Shown piece after piece: positions 36,311-44,381 of a stretch of DNA of 64,000 nucleotides (positions are counted from its first letter, which is position 1; each line of letters begins with the position of its first letter). Both the position numbers and the translations under genes were made by a program. Source of the stretch: M30B19 sp041741535 (GTDB taxonomy: Bacteria > Planctomycetota > Planctomycetia > Pirellulales > Pirellulaceae); NCBI GenBank assembly GCA_041741535.1, contig JBGSJV010000047.1, forward strand, positions 27,076 through 91,075, written 5' to 3'. The notes under the pieces are model-generated. The model did not search any database and was not told the DNA's origin. It worked only from the letters and a program-made list of their open reading frames with translations.

Positions 36311-36979
36311 ATGGATTGGGCGCCAATCGGCTTTTTCGTCATCGTGGTTCTGGTAATCTTGGGAGTCGTTATCGGCGCGATCATCGCCGACAAACGACGC
36401 ACGGAAGCCATCAAACAATTGGCCGATTCGCTGGGGCTCGCGTTTCAGCAACAGACCAGCGTCGAACAATTGGAGATGTTCAAGCAGATTTCTTACTTCA
36501 GTCAGGGTCGCAGTCATCAAATTCGAAACCTCCTGTCCGGCAGCACCGATGTTACGGCGATCTACATCTTGGACTTCCATTACACCGTCGGTTCTGGAAA
36601 GAATTCCTCAACCAAGCGACAGACGGTGGTAGCGCTCGCTTCAAATGAACTAGAGGTTCCCGGCTTCGACTTGGCACCGGAATCGATTTTTTCACGGTTC
36701 ACCGAATGGTTTGGAGTTCAGGACATTGACTTCGAAAGTCATCCGGAGTTCTCCGACAAATTTATACTACAGGCTACCGATGAGGAGGCCGTTCGTCGCT
36801 TCTTGGATCGCCCGTTGTTGGACTTCCTGATTCAAAAACCAGACATCTATCTGAACGTGCGAAGAGGCTTCCTCTGTGTCTATCGGCCGGATCAATTGGC
36901 CGCACCGGAAAAATGGAAGGAACGCATGGCGGAAGGATTCGAAATCTATCGGGAGTTACTCAACCGAATCTCGCGGTGA
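36311..36979 (+). CDS. Single-pass membrane protein of unknown function
   Basis: This 222-residue protein has one N-terminal membrane helix (residues 6-26, PIGFFVIVVLVILGVVIGAII). A soluble cytosolic domain follows, opening with EAIKQLADSLGLAFQ. That opening resembles conserved membrane-anchored proteins whose soluble part is a mixed alpha/beta domain. No catalytic motif is visible. The ATG at 36311 starts directly before the helix. The 3' end overlaps the convergent YkgJ gene by 24 bp. Confidence 0.8.
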   Translation: MDWAPIGFFVIVVLVILGVVIGAIIADKRRTEAIKQLADSLGLAFQQQTSVEQLEMFKQISYFSQGRSHQIRNLLSGSTDVTAIYILDFHYTVGSGKNSSTKRQTVVALASNELEVPGFDLAPESIFSRFTEWFGVQDIDFESHPEFSDKFILQATDEEAVRRFLDRPLLDFLIQKPDIYLNVRRGFLCVYRPDQLAAPEKWKERMAEGFEIYRELLNRISR

Positions 36980-37354
36980 TTCGGTTGTGAGTATTCGCCA
37001 TCGAGCCGAAACACAAGCCGCGCCACCAAGTTCGAATTCGCGACATGCCGTCGGTCGATAGTCGTAGTGCTGACACGTTTGTTGCACCGTATCAAACCAC
37101 ACACAGGGCGTTAATTCGAACTGTTGCCCGCCAGTTACTCGTGCGTTAATGGGGCCGAGCCATTCGCTAGGTACCTCGCGTTGCTCGCATTCCCCCGGTG
37201 CAAAGGGTGGAATCGGTGTCAGTTGACAACAGGCCCCGCATCCGGCACATGTCGGCATTTGCAGGAGCAGGAAGGCATTTCGTTGGTTGTGGTCTGGCAA
37301 AATGGGTGCACCTAAGAGCTCGATCAGGTTCCTCGTTGCGGCAGTAATTGGCAA
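36956..37354 (-). CDS. YkgJ family cysteine-cluster protein
   Basis: This protein of up to 132 residues carries the YkgJ signature of eight spaced cysteines: CAGCGACC, a central CVWFD then CQHYDYRPTACREFELGGAAC. The family is thought to bind zinc or an iron-sulfur centre, but its reaction is unknown. The start is uncertain. TTG at 37354 gives the long form, while ATG at 37258 would start directly at the cysteine cluster; neither has a strong ribosome site. The short form matches many family members better at the N-terminus. Confidence 0.8.
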   Translation of the reverse strand: MPITAATRNLIELLGAPILPDHNQRNAFLLLQMPTCAGCGACCQLTPIPPFAPGECEQREVPSEWLGPINARVTGGQQFELTPCVWFDTVQQTCQHYDYRPTACREFELGGAACVSARWRILTTESPRDSVE

Positions 37355-37484
37355 ACACTGGCCTTTAAGGGCGGGATTGCGGCCAGCCCCTGCCCCTTGC
37401 CGAAAGCGCGTCAGGGACTCTAATAATAGTCACTAGTCGCGGTCGATTCCCATCCCCCTCGACAGAACCCCAGGAGAACTTGTC

Positions 37485-38660
37485 ATGAGCCAAACATCCC
37501 CAGTCCCAGCGAACTCGATTCAACACTCGAAAGATCCGCTCCGCTTTATCGATGTGGATCATGTTCACTTCTACGTTGGCAACGCCAAACAAGCGGCGTT
37601 CTTTTATGCGTTTTGCTTTGGCTTTGAGATCGAACAGGTGGCGGACTTGACGACCGGCAGTCGCGAATCCGCTTCGTACTTGCTGACGCAGGGCAATATC
37701 CGCCTGCTACTCACCAGCGGCTTGCACGCGGAACACCCGGCGAGCCAAGAAGTCGCTCACTTTGGCGATGGTATCAAAGACGTCGCGTTTACGGTCGATG
37801 ATGCGGTGGCCGCTTACGAACAAGCGTTGGCCAACGGTGCGCAATCCGCGTACGAACCACGCGAAGTTTCCGATGAACATGGAACTGTGTTGTCGGCCGG
37901 GATCAAAACGTTTGGTCGCGTCGTGCACTCGTTTGTTTCGCGAACGGGTGAGTACACGTTGGATCGAGTGAAACATTTTGGTCTGTTTGGCCCCCGCTTC
38001 AAGAAGATGGGGCATTTGGGTGTGAATGACTACAACCGCGCCAATCCATGCGGTTTGTTTTATGTGGACCACTGTGTCGGTAACGTCGAGATGGGCCAAA
38101 TGGACAATTGGGTCAATTGGTACTCGGATGTGTTGCAATTCAAACTGTTCAAACATTTTGACGATCAAGATATCTCCACCGAGTACTCGGCGCTGATGTC
38201 CAAGGTGCTGGATTCGGGACGAGAACTAATCAAGATTCCGATCAACGAGCCTGCGGAAGGTCTACGCAAGAGCCAGATCCAAGAGTATCTCGATTGGCAC
38301 GATCACACACCAGGGATTCAACACTTGGCGCTGCTGACGAGCGACGCGATCGATTCGGTGGCCCAATTGCGACATCGGGGTGTCGACTTCCTTTCGATTC
38401 CTGATACGTACTACGATCGGGTTTGGGACCGCGTCGGTGAGATTCGCGAAGACACGGACAAAGTTCGTGAACTGCGACTCTTGGCCGATCGAGATGATCA
38501 AGGCTATCTGCTGCAGATCTTTACCAAGCCACTGCAAGACCGCCCGACACTGTTCTTCGAGATCATCTGTCGTCGGGGCAGCCAGTCGTTTGGGAAAGGA
38601 AACTTCAAGGCGCTCTTCGAGTCCTTGGAGATCGAACAAGAACGCCGCGGAAATCTCTAG
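37485..38660 (+). CDS. hpd: 4-hydroxyphenylpyruvate dioxygenase
   Basis: This 391-residue Fe(II) enzyme converts 4-hydroxyphenylpyruvate to homogentisate in tyrosine degradation. Two vicinal-oxygen-chelate halves are visible. The first begins VDHVHFYVGNAKQAAFFY. The second carries the iron ligands: a His in VDHCVGNVEMG, a His in PGIQHLAL, and Glu in LFFEIICRRG. AGGAG lies nine bases before the ATG. No homogentisate dioxygenase is adjacent. A repeat-rich gap and leuB follow. Confidence 0.95.
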   Translation: MSQTSPVPANSIQHSKDPLRFIDVDHVHFYVGNAKQAAFFYAFCFGFEIEQVADLTTGSRESASYLLTQGNIRLLLTSGLHAEHPASQEVAHFGDGIKDVAFTVDDAVAAYEQALANGAQSAYEPREVSDEHGTVLSAGIKTFGRVVHSFVSRTGEYTLDRVKHFGLFGPRFKKMGHLGVNDYNRANPCGLFYVDHCVGNVEMGQMDNWVNWYSDVLQFKLFKHFDDQDISTEYSALMSKVLDSGRELIKIPINEPAEGLRKSQIQEYLDWHDHTPGIQHLALLTSDAIDSVAQLRHRGVDFLSIPDTYYDRVWDRVGEIREDTDKVRELRLLADRDDQGYLLQIFTKPLQDRPTLFFEIICRRGSQSFGKGNFKALFESLEIEQERRGNL

Positions 38661-38681
38661 CATCCGAACCGTTGTAGCGAC

Positions 38682-38765
38682 GTTCGCCAGAACTTGGACG
38701 AGGCGTGGACAAGCTCCGCCATCCACCCGTTGCAAGGTTCGCCAGAACGTGGACGAGGCGTGGAC
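38682..38765. repeat. 29-bp direct repeat, two copies
   Basis: Copies at 38682-38710 and 38737-38765 share gttcgccagaac and ggacgaggcgtggac and differ at one base. They are 55 bp apart, start to start. Confidence 0.95.
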
Positions 38766-38794
38766 TTGACCACACATCTCTGGAGTGATCGTGG

Positions 38795-38871
38795 CGCTCG
38801 CTCGACTCTCTCCGGAGTGCTCGGGCCGCTCGCTCGACTGTTTTTTGGCACGATCGGGGCGCTCGCTCGAC
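38795..38871. repeat. Three spaced 12-bp repeats
   Basis: The unit cgctcgctcgac occurs at 38795-38806, 38827-38838 and 38860-38871, all identical. Spacers are about 20 bp and differ in sequence. Confidence 0.9.
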
Positions 38872-39003
38872 GATCTTGACCGCCTGTTGAGAATCGCCGG
38901 AATAGGTTCTAATTCCCGCTCGGTTTGGGGCGATTGTTTGGGAAATTGCGGGGCGATCACGAAGTGTCTGCGGGCCCCCGCTGGGGCATAGAGGAGTAAG
39001 GCC

Positions 39004-40083
39004 GTGTCAACGACAGGAACCGTCGCCATTTTGCCTGGAGACGGAATTGGTCCCGAGGTTATCGATCAAGCGGTCCGAGTCATCGAGCACTTGAACCAAC
39101 ATGCAGGGGCTGGGCTACGATGCGAACGAGCGCCTGTCGGAGGTACCGCGTACGACCAGCATGGTCATCCGTTGCCGCCCGCGACCTTGGAACTGGCCAA
39201 ACGAGCCGACGCCATTCTGTTGGGCGCCGTCGGTGGTCCGAAGTGGGAATCGCTCCCGCGCGAACTTCGTCCTGAGCGAGCCCTCTTGTCGCTGCGCAGC
39301 GAATTGAACTTGTTTGCGAATCTTCGTCCGGCAATCTTGTTTCCGGAACTCGTGGCGGCCTCGACGCTCAAGCCTGAAGTGGTCTCCGGTCTGGATCTGA
39401 TGATCGTTCGCGAATTGACAGGCGGCATTTATTTTGGCCAGCCGCGAGGAATTCGGGTTGAAGCGGATGGAACGCGGACGGGCTTCAACACGATGGTCTA
39501 CAACGAACACGAAATTCGGCGAATTGCCGAGTCTGCATTCCAGATCGCCCAACTGAGAAATCGTCGCCTGTGTTCGGTTGAGAAAGCCAACGTGCTCGAG
39601 GTTTCGGAACTCTGGCGGGAGATCGTCACGCATGTCGGGCGATCTTATCCCGATGTGCAGCTGTCGCACATGTACGTGGACAACGCCAGCATGCAGTTGA
39701 TCAAGGCGCCAAAACAATTTGACGTGATCGTGACCAGCAACTTGTTTGGCGACATTCTGTCCGATGCGGCGTCGATGCTCACGGGCTCGATTGGGATGTT
39801 GCCTTCTGCCAGTTTGGATGCGAACCAAAAAGGAATGTACGAACCCGTGCACGGTTCCGCGCCAGACATCGCCGGCCGCAATCTCGCCAATCCGCTGGCG
39901 ACCATTCTGTCGGTTGCGATGATGCTGCGCAGCACGTTTGGGAAGACGGACTTGGCGCTCCGGGTCGAGCAGGCCGTTCGACAAGCACTGGCTCGAGGCT
40001 ATCGCACCGGAGACATCGCGACCGCCGGTGAACCCACGATCGGAACGCGCGAGATGGGCGATGCCGTAATCGCGGCGCTGTAG
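39004..40083 (+). CDS. leuB: 3-isopropylmalate dehydrogenase
   Basis: This 359-residue enzyme performs the NAD-dependent oxidative decarboxylation step of leucine synthesis. Family motifs are LPGDGIGPEV near the N-terminus, LLGAVGGPKW, REL(T)GGIYFG (the LeuB-type substrate loop), YVDNASMQLI and EPVHGSAPDIAGRNLANP. It starts with GTG at 39004 after a strong GAGGAG site. A WYL regulator follows 32 bp later on the same strand. Confidence 0.96.
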   Translation: MSTTGTVAILPGDGIGPEVIDQAVRVIEHLNQHAGAGLRCERAPVGGTAYDQHGHPLPPATLELAKRADAILLGAVGGPKWESLPRELRPERALLSLRSELNLFANLRPAILFPELVAASTLKPEVVSGLDLMIVRELTGGIYFGQPRGIRVEADGTRTGFNTMVYNEHEIRRIAESAFQIAQLRNRRLCSVEKANVLEVSELWREIVTHVGRSYPDVQLSHMYVDNASMQLIKAPKQFDVIVTSNLFGDILSDAASMLTGSIGMLPSASLDANQKGMYEPVHGSAPDIAGRNLANPLATILSVAMMLRSTFGKTDLALRVEQAVRQALARGYRTGDIATAGEPTIGTREMGDAVIAAL

Positions 40084-40115
40084 CATCGATTCAACCAATC
40101 GCAGGGAAGGCAAAC

Positions 40116-41132
40116 ATGGCACGCAACGAACAGTTTATTCGACAGCACCGGATCTTGCAGATCTTGGAACGAGTGCGCTTTGGACGCACGATCAAAGAGC
40201 TAAACCAAGATCTGCAAGAAGAATTGGGACTGGACTCGCTGCACGATCGCACGATTCGCCGTGACTTGGAGGCCTTGCAATCGGCAGGTATCGATCTTGG
40301 TGTCTACGACGAGGCACGTGGCAAGGTCTGGAAACTGGGGCCACGCGCCAAAGAGTCCGTGAAGATCTTGGCGTCCGCTTCCGAATTGATCGCTCTTTCA
40401 CTGGGTCGCGATCTGATGTATCCCTTGGCTGGAACCCCCTTTTGGAATGCGATCGAATCGTTTTGGAGCAAGATCAAAGACGAACTGCCGTCGAGTGTGT
40501 GGCAACACTACGAAAAATTTCGCCGGGTTGTCCATGTGCTGGGGATGCCGAACAAGTCGTACCAAGCCCAACACGGGATTTTGCAATCGATCAATCGCGC
40601 GATCATCCAACACCGGGTTGTGGAGATCGAATATCAAGGCAGTGCCAATTCAGAACCAAAGCTTCGCAAGATCGAACCTTATGGCCTGGTCTTCTACAAC
40701 CACAGCCTCTACATCGTCGCGGCCGCACAAGAAGACCCGACCGACAATCGCATTCGCAACTGGAAGCTTGATCGGTTTCACAAGGCTCAGGCGCTTGACG
40801 AGTGGTTCAAGAGTCCTGAAGATTTTGACTTGGAAGAGTTCACCAGTCGCGGGTTGGGCATTTTCGCAGGGAACGAAACCAAAGAGTTCGTGATTCGAAT
40901 CGCCGGAAAAGCCGTGCAGTGGTTGGTCGAAGATCCATGGCATCACCAACAGGTTGTCGAAAAGCAACCGGATGGCTCGGCCTTGTTGCGCGTTCCCGGC
41001 GTTAGCGATCTGGAGATCATTCCCAAAGTGTTGCAACTGGGTTCGTTGGCGGAATTGATTTCACCACCGGAAGCTCGCCAACGGTTGGCCCAGATTGCGC
41101 GTGAGTTGCACGAAAAATACAACGCGAGCTGA
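40116..41132 (+). CDS. WYL-domain transcriptional regulator
   Basis: This 338-residue protein has an N-terminal winged helix (about 10-75, ELNQDLQEELGL then DRTIRRDLEALQSAGI). A WYL domain follows at about 150-235 (HRVVEIEYQGSANSEPKLRKIEPYGLVFYNHSLYIVAA is the central part), then a WCX C-terminal region. WYL regulators bind nucleotides or nucleic acids and often respond to DNA damage or phage; here the neighbour is leuB. It ends 16 bp before the convergent haem-protein gene. Its targets are unknown. Confidence 0.88.
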   Translation: MARNEQFIRQHRILQILERVRFGRTIKELNQDLQEELGLDSLHDRTIRRDLEALQSAGIDLGVYDEARGKVWKLGPRAKESVKILASASELIALSLGRDLMYPLAGTPFWNAIESFWSKIKDELPSSVWQHYEKFRRVVHVLGMPNKSYQAQHGILQSINRAIIQHRVVEIEYQGSANSEPKLRKIEPYGLVFYNHSLYIVAAAQEDPTDNRIRNWKLDRFHKAQALDEWFKSPEDFDLEEFTSRGLGIFAGNETKEFVIRIAGKAVQWLVEDPWHHQQVVEKQPDGSALLRVPGVSDLEIIPKVLQLGSLAELISPPEARQRLAQIARELHEKYNAS

Positions 41133-41148
41133 ACTGAGGGTGCGAGAA

Positions 41149-42489
41149 CTACGGCAACGTGCCCGCTGGTTGCTGAAAATCGGGATGAGTGTCACGGAGG
41201 ATTTCCAGAACGGCGGCTTTGTCTGTCGCGCTGAGGTGCGCAAAGCCCGGCTGCGGATCAGGTGAGATTAATATCGTGGTCATCTGAGCGATGATCGCCT
41301 TCTTGGCGGGAGCGGGCAGTTTGCGAAACGCTCCCGAATAGACCAAGTAACTACATGGGTAGCGAAACATGCGAGTTTGTAAATCAAACTGACGCAAACT
41401 TCGCCCTTGGCTATCAAACGGCCCGCGAGCCGCGAACTCTTCCGCAAAACGACTCGACCCCGAAACCGGATTCTCCAATCGGTATTCGTCGCAGAACAAC
41501 AATTGCCGCACAACCTGTTCCACCACCGCGTCAATACGACGTTGGGCACTGTCGCTAATCATGTCGGAAGGTCGATTTAGCAGCTCGTTCATTTCGTACG
41601 ATTGATGCAAAGCTTGCCGGGTTTCGTAATTGGCGGCGGCGATCGCGTTGTGCATTTGAGTTTGATGCTCCAGGACCATCAAGGCCACCAGATCGCTGTG
41701 TGGCGTCAAATAAGCAGCGGGCTTGATCCACTTGTCCAGAGTCTCCGCATTGGCACCACTTTCCAAATCGGGTTCCGCGGTTGCGTCTTTCGCGAACACT
41801 TGATTTCCCATGTGCCGCATGTCGCCGTGTTTGCCAGTAACGTACCAGCCACCCCAACGCTCTTTGAATGGGCTGGTGTGATCGGTGGTGAATGTACCGC
41901 TGCCCAAAATCGGATGTCCCGCTCCATTGGGAAACACGCTGCGAATCAAGTATCCCGGCACATTCTGGGTGCGAGCACTCGCATGACAGGTCAGGCAGCT
42001 CCCCTGATCCCGTACAAATCGCGGGGCCTCGTTTGAGGATTGTTCCAACGTGTAGAACGTCGCACCTTGCCAGTCGTCCGTGGCGGCGAACTCCAGCACA
42101 TCGCCACGCTGACAGAACCCGACATAAACTTCGTCGTTGAAATAAAGCGCTCGTGGCAATCGCGGCGAAATCTTCTGGAGCTGCAAACTGGTCTTGGAAA
42201 AAACAAGTGTCTGCGAAGAAACCGGCACATCCAGTGCTTCGAGGACGGCCGGGAGGAACCCGTGTTTGGGATCGTACTCCAGCTTCACTTCTCCATCGAC
42301 CAATTGTTGATGCAACCGAGCCACGGGGTCATGGACTTCCGCGTTGAGGTAATCAATCGGCGGCCGTTCGTACGAGGCAATTTGCGCGTTCGCCGAATTC
42401 GCGAACAAAAGGCCAACCGCCAAACAAACACACAACCAGCCAAAACCACGGTCAGACGGTTTTTGTTGCCTGTATGTCGAATCAAACAT
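41149..42489 (-). CDS. Secreted c-type haem protein
   Basis: This 446-residue protein has a Sec signal peptide (WLCVCLAVGLLFANSANA). One haem-c site, CLTCH, lies in the middle (about residue 170, GSCLTCHAS). The surrounding sequence (PRALYFNDEVYVGFCQRGDVLEF before, PGYLIRSVFPNG after) is found in planctomycete proteins of unknown role. It could transfer electrons or act as a peroxidase-like enzyme, but no second haem is seen. The ATG at 42489 is chosen because GGGAG lies seven bases upstream; a GTG at 42495 is too close to that site. Confidence 0.82.
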   Translation of the reverse strand: MFDSTYRQQKPSDRGFGWLCVCLAVGLLFANSANAQIASYERPPIDYLNAEVHDPVARLHQQLVDGEVKLEYDPKHGFLPAVLEALDVPVSSQTLVFSKTSLQLQKISPRLPRALYFNDEVYVGFCQRGDVLEFAATDDWQGATFYTLEQSSNEAPRFVRDQGSCLTCHASARTQNVPGYLIRSVFPNGAGHPILGSGTFTTDHTSPFKERWGGWYVTGKHGDMRHMGNQVFAKDATAEPDLESGANAETLDKWIKPAAYLTPHSDLVALMVLEHQTQMHNAIAAANYETRQALHQSYEMNELLNRPSDMISDSAQRRIDAVVEQVVRQLLFCDEYRLENPVSGSSRFAEEFAARGPFDSQGRSLRQFDLQTRMFRYPCSYLVYSGAFRKLPAPAKKAIIAQMTTILISPDPQPGFAHLSATDKAAVLEILRDTHPDFQQPAGTLP

Positions 42490-42911
42490 CGCCACGCTCC
42501 CAACCTCGCCCCGGCAACCGAAATACTACACCTCAGTATGCAGATATATCGTCTGTGAGGCAAGTAAATTCGGAGGTTTTTTTGTCGCACTGGGGAAGGA
42601 GCGACTGCGGTACATTGGGCGGAACGATGTTTGTCGCCCAGATTCCGCCGGGGTGGCGCCGCTGGGTTCGAACCACGAAATACCCGGAGTTTCCGGGCAA
42701 TTTTGCCTCGAGTTTCGGAGGATCTCCGCTTCGATGGTCGGACGACGTGGCCTCGGTTTGCCTTGAGAAGTTTCACGGCCAACCGCAACCCTGACGTGGC
42801 CTGACCATCCACCAGCCCAAAGTTTGCTTGAATCTTTTCGTCGAGTATACGGTTAGCGTGTCGGTTCGGCTTGAATTTGAAAACCGGTATCGATTTGGGG
42901 GGAGTAGAGTT
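42490..42911. other. Divergent intergenic region
   Basis: This gap lies between the haem-protein gene (minus) and the acyltransferase gene (plus). Short hairpins are present (cccggag/ctccggg type near 42680 and cggag/ctccg near 42716). A weak TTGCCT-N17-CATACT promoter match reads toward the haem-protein gene. No tRNA or protein gene is supported. Confidence 0.5.
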
Positions 42912-43793
42912 TTGGCGATTCTTGGATATCCACCCTGGTTGGTGATGTGGGGCATAGCCACGGCCATGTTCTTCGCGTGCAAGTTGATTTCGCTAACAGG
43001 TGTCCGCGCCTCGTGGTGGCGAAAGTGGTTGTACGTGGTGGCATGGCCCGGAATGAACGCGGCCGCTTTTTGTAGTGGATCGCTCCGCGATCCAACTTTG
43101 GGTCAAGGAGCAAATCGTAGTGGATCGCTCCGCGATCCAACATTGGTTCGCGGAGCGAACCACGACATTGGCCGCTCGGCCGCGTTGCCATCTTGGAGCG
43201 AACTGTTGTTTTCACTCGCGAAGACCGGGTTTGGTTGGATATTGTTGTTTGGGTTGGTGCCCCTGATCGATCTACCACTCCTGAGGGGATGGGTCGGAAT
43301 GGTCGGGATCATCTTCACGTTGCACTTTGGTTTGTTTCACGGACTCAGTTGGTGTTGGCGACGCATCGGATTCGACGCAAAACCTTTGATGGTGTGGCCG
43401 ATATTGGCAACTTCTTTATCCGATTTTTGGGGGCGGCGTTGGAACACCGCATTTCGCGACTTGACGCATCGATTCTTGTTTCGCCCTTTAACTGGTCGGT
43501 TGGGAGCAAAGGGTGGACTGGCGGTTGGTTTCTTGGCCAGCGGCATCGTGCATGATGTCGTGATTTCGGTTCCGGCCGGCGGCGGCTATGGTCTGCCCAC
43601 GCTTTATTTTGTGTTGCAAGGTGCCGGCCTGTTGGTGGAACGAGCGATACCAGGAATTCGCGGGCGTTGGTTCACGTTGGCCGTGTTGGTTCTACCCGCT
43701 TATTGGCTCTTTCATCCACCGTTTGTGCTTGAGGTGATTGTGCCCTTTCTAGACTGGTTGCAAGCCCCAACCTTGGTCGTGAGGAATACCTGA
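42912..43793 (+). CDS. MBOAT/wax-synthase-like acyltransferase with in-frame repeat
   Basis: This 293-residue multi-pass protein resembles the wax-synthase branch of membrane-bound O-acyltransferases. LSDFWGRRWNTAFRDLTHRF carries the conserved Asn-type motif, and ASGIVHDVVISVPAGGGYGLP has the catalytic His. Between the second and third membrane segments it contains two copies of SGSLRDPTL-x-x-GAN, encoded by REP-like hairpins. The substrate is unknown. TTG at 42912 is chosen because GGGGAG lies seven bases upstream; the frame stays open to 42828. The stop overlaps the next ATG by one base. Confidence 0.8.
   Translation: MAILGYPPWLVMWGIATAMFFACKLISLTGVRASWWRKWLYVVAWPGMNAAAFCSGSLRDPTLGQGANRSGSLRDPTLVRGANHDIGRSAALPSWSELLFSLAKTGFGWILLFGLVPLIDLPLLRGWVGMVGIIFTLHFGLFHGLSWCWRRIGFDAKPLMVWPILATSLSDFWGRRWNTAFRDLTHRFLFRPLTGRLGAKGGLAVGFLASGIVHDVVISVPAGGGYGLPTLYFVLQGAGLLVERAIPGIRGRWFTLAVLVLPAYWLFHPPFVLEVIVPFLDWLQAPTLVVRNT
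43072..43162. repeat. REP-like hairpins inside a reading frame
   Basis: Two identical 25-bp units (43072-43096 and 43117-43141) each contain ggatcg-ctccg-cgatcc, a hairpin. A third, related hairpin (tggttcg-cggag-cgaacca) lies at 43144-43162. The 45-bp period keeps the acyltransferase frame open. Confidence 0.92.
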
Positions 43794-44200
43794 TGGACAT
43801 GGACAATGTCGAATTGGTTCGAGTACTCGGAGTCATGCAATTCAGTATCTTGGTGGCGTCGTCCTTGGTTCCGTTCCAATTAGATTGGAAGAAGGAGTTG
43901 GCGGGGTTGCCAAAATTGCACTACCAGATGTACCTGATTTATGGTGGGTATGTGGTTTTGAATATTGTTGCCTTTGGCGTGCTCAGTGTGGGATTTGCTA
44001 CCGAGATCGCGGCCCAAACTCCGTTTGCTCGGGCCTTCTGTGGCTACATCGCCATCTTCTGGGGCATTCGACTGGGGTTGCAAGCGGTGATGGACGCGAA
44101 ACCCTATCTCAAGAAATGGTGGCTGAGAGTCGGTTACCACCTACTGACTTTGCTCTTCACGCTGTTGACGATAGGGTACGGCTACTTGGCATGTTTTTAG
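43793..44200 (+). CDS. Small membrane protein coupled to the acyltransferase
   Basis: This 135-residue protein has four predicted membrane segments (ILVASSLVPFQL, MYLIYGGYVVLNIVAFGVL, AFCGYIAIFWGIRLG and YHLLTLLFTLLTIGYGYL). Its ATG shares one base with the TGA of the acyltransferase gene (TGATG), a strong sign of translational coupling and of a joint role. I do not recognise the family. Confidence 0.78.
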   Translation: MDMDNVELVRVLGVMQFSILVASSLVPFQLDWKKELAGLPKLHYQMYLIYGGYVVLNIVAFGVLSVGFATEIAAQTPFARAFCGYIAIFWGIRLGLQAVMDAKPYLKKWWLRVGYHLLTLLFTLLTIGYGYLACF

Positions 44201-44381
44201 TTGACACCCCGTACTTTCGTGCTGGGACAGCAGCAACCTTTTCCGAACTTTTTCCAAGGCCATAGGTTCGCTTTTGAGTGGTTGGTAGTTATTCTAAACA
44301 GTTGGTCCAACGTGATGAAATACTTCGCAGCCGACCGCGATCTTTTAAACGCTTGTTTATTACCGACCCACAGGAGCAACC

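Larger units (their letters stand above)
38661..39003. other. Repeat-rich intergenic region
   Basis: This 343-bp gap between hpd and leuB contains a 29-bp direct repeat (38682-38710 and 38737-38765, one mismatch) and three copies of cgctcgctcgac (38795, 38827, 38860) at 32-33 bp spacing. GAGGAG just before 39004 is the leuB ribosome site. No gene is called. Confidence 0.7.

Noticed and set aside
38682..38871. CRISPR array
   Set aside because: There are only two copies of the 29-bp repeat and no regular spacer; the 12-bp repeats are too short. No cas gene is present.
42655..42685. tRNA-like segment with a ggttcgaacc loop
   Set aside because: No acceptor, D or anticodon stems can be drawn around it.
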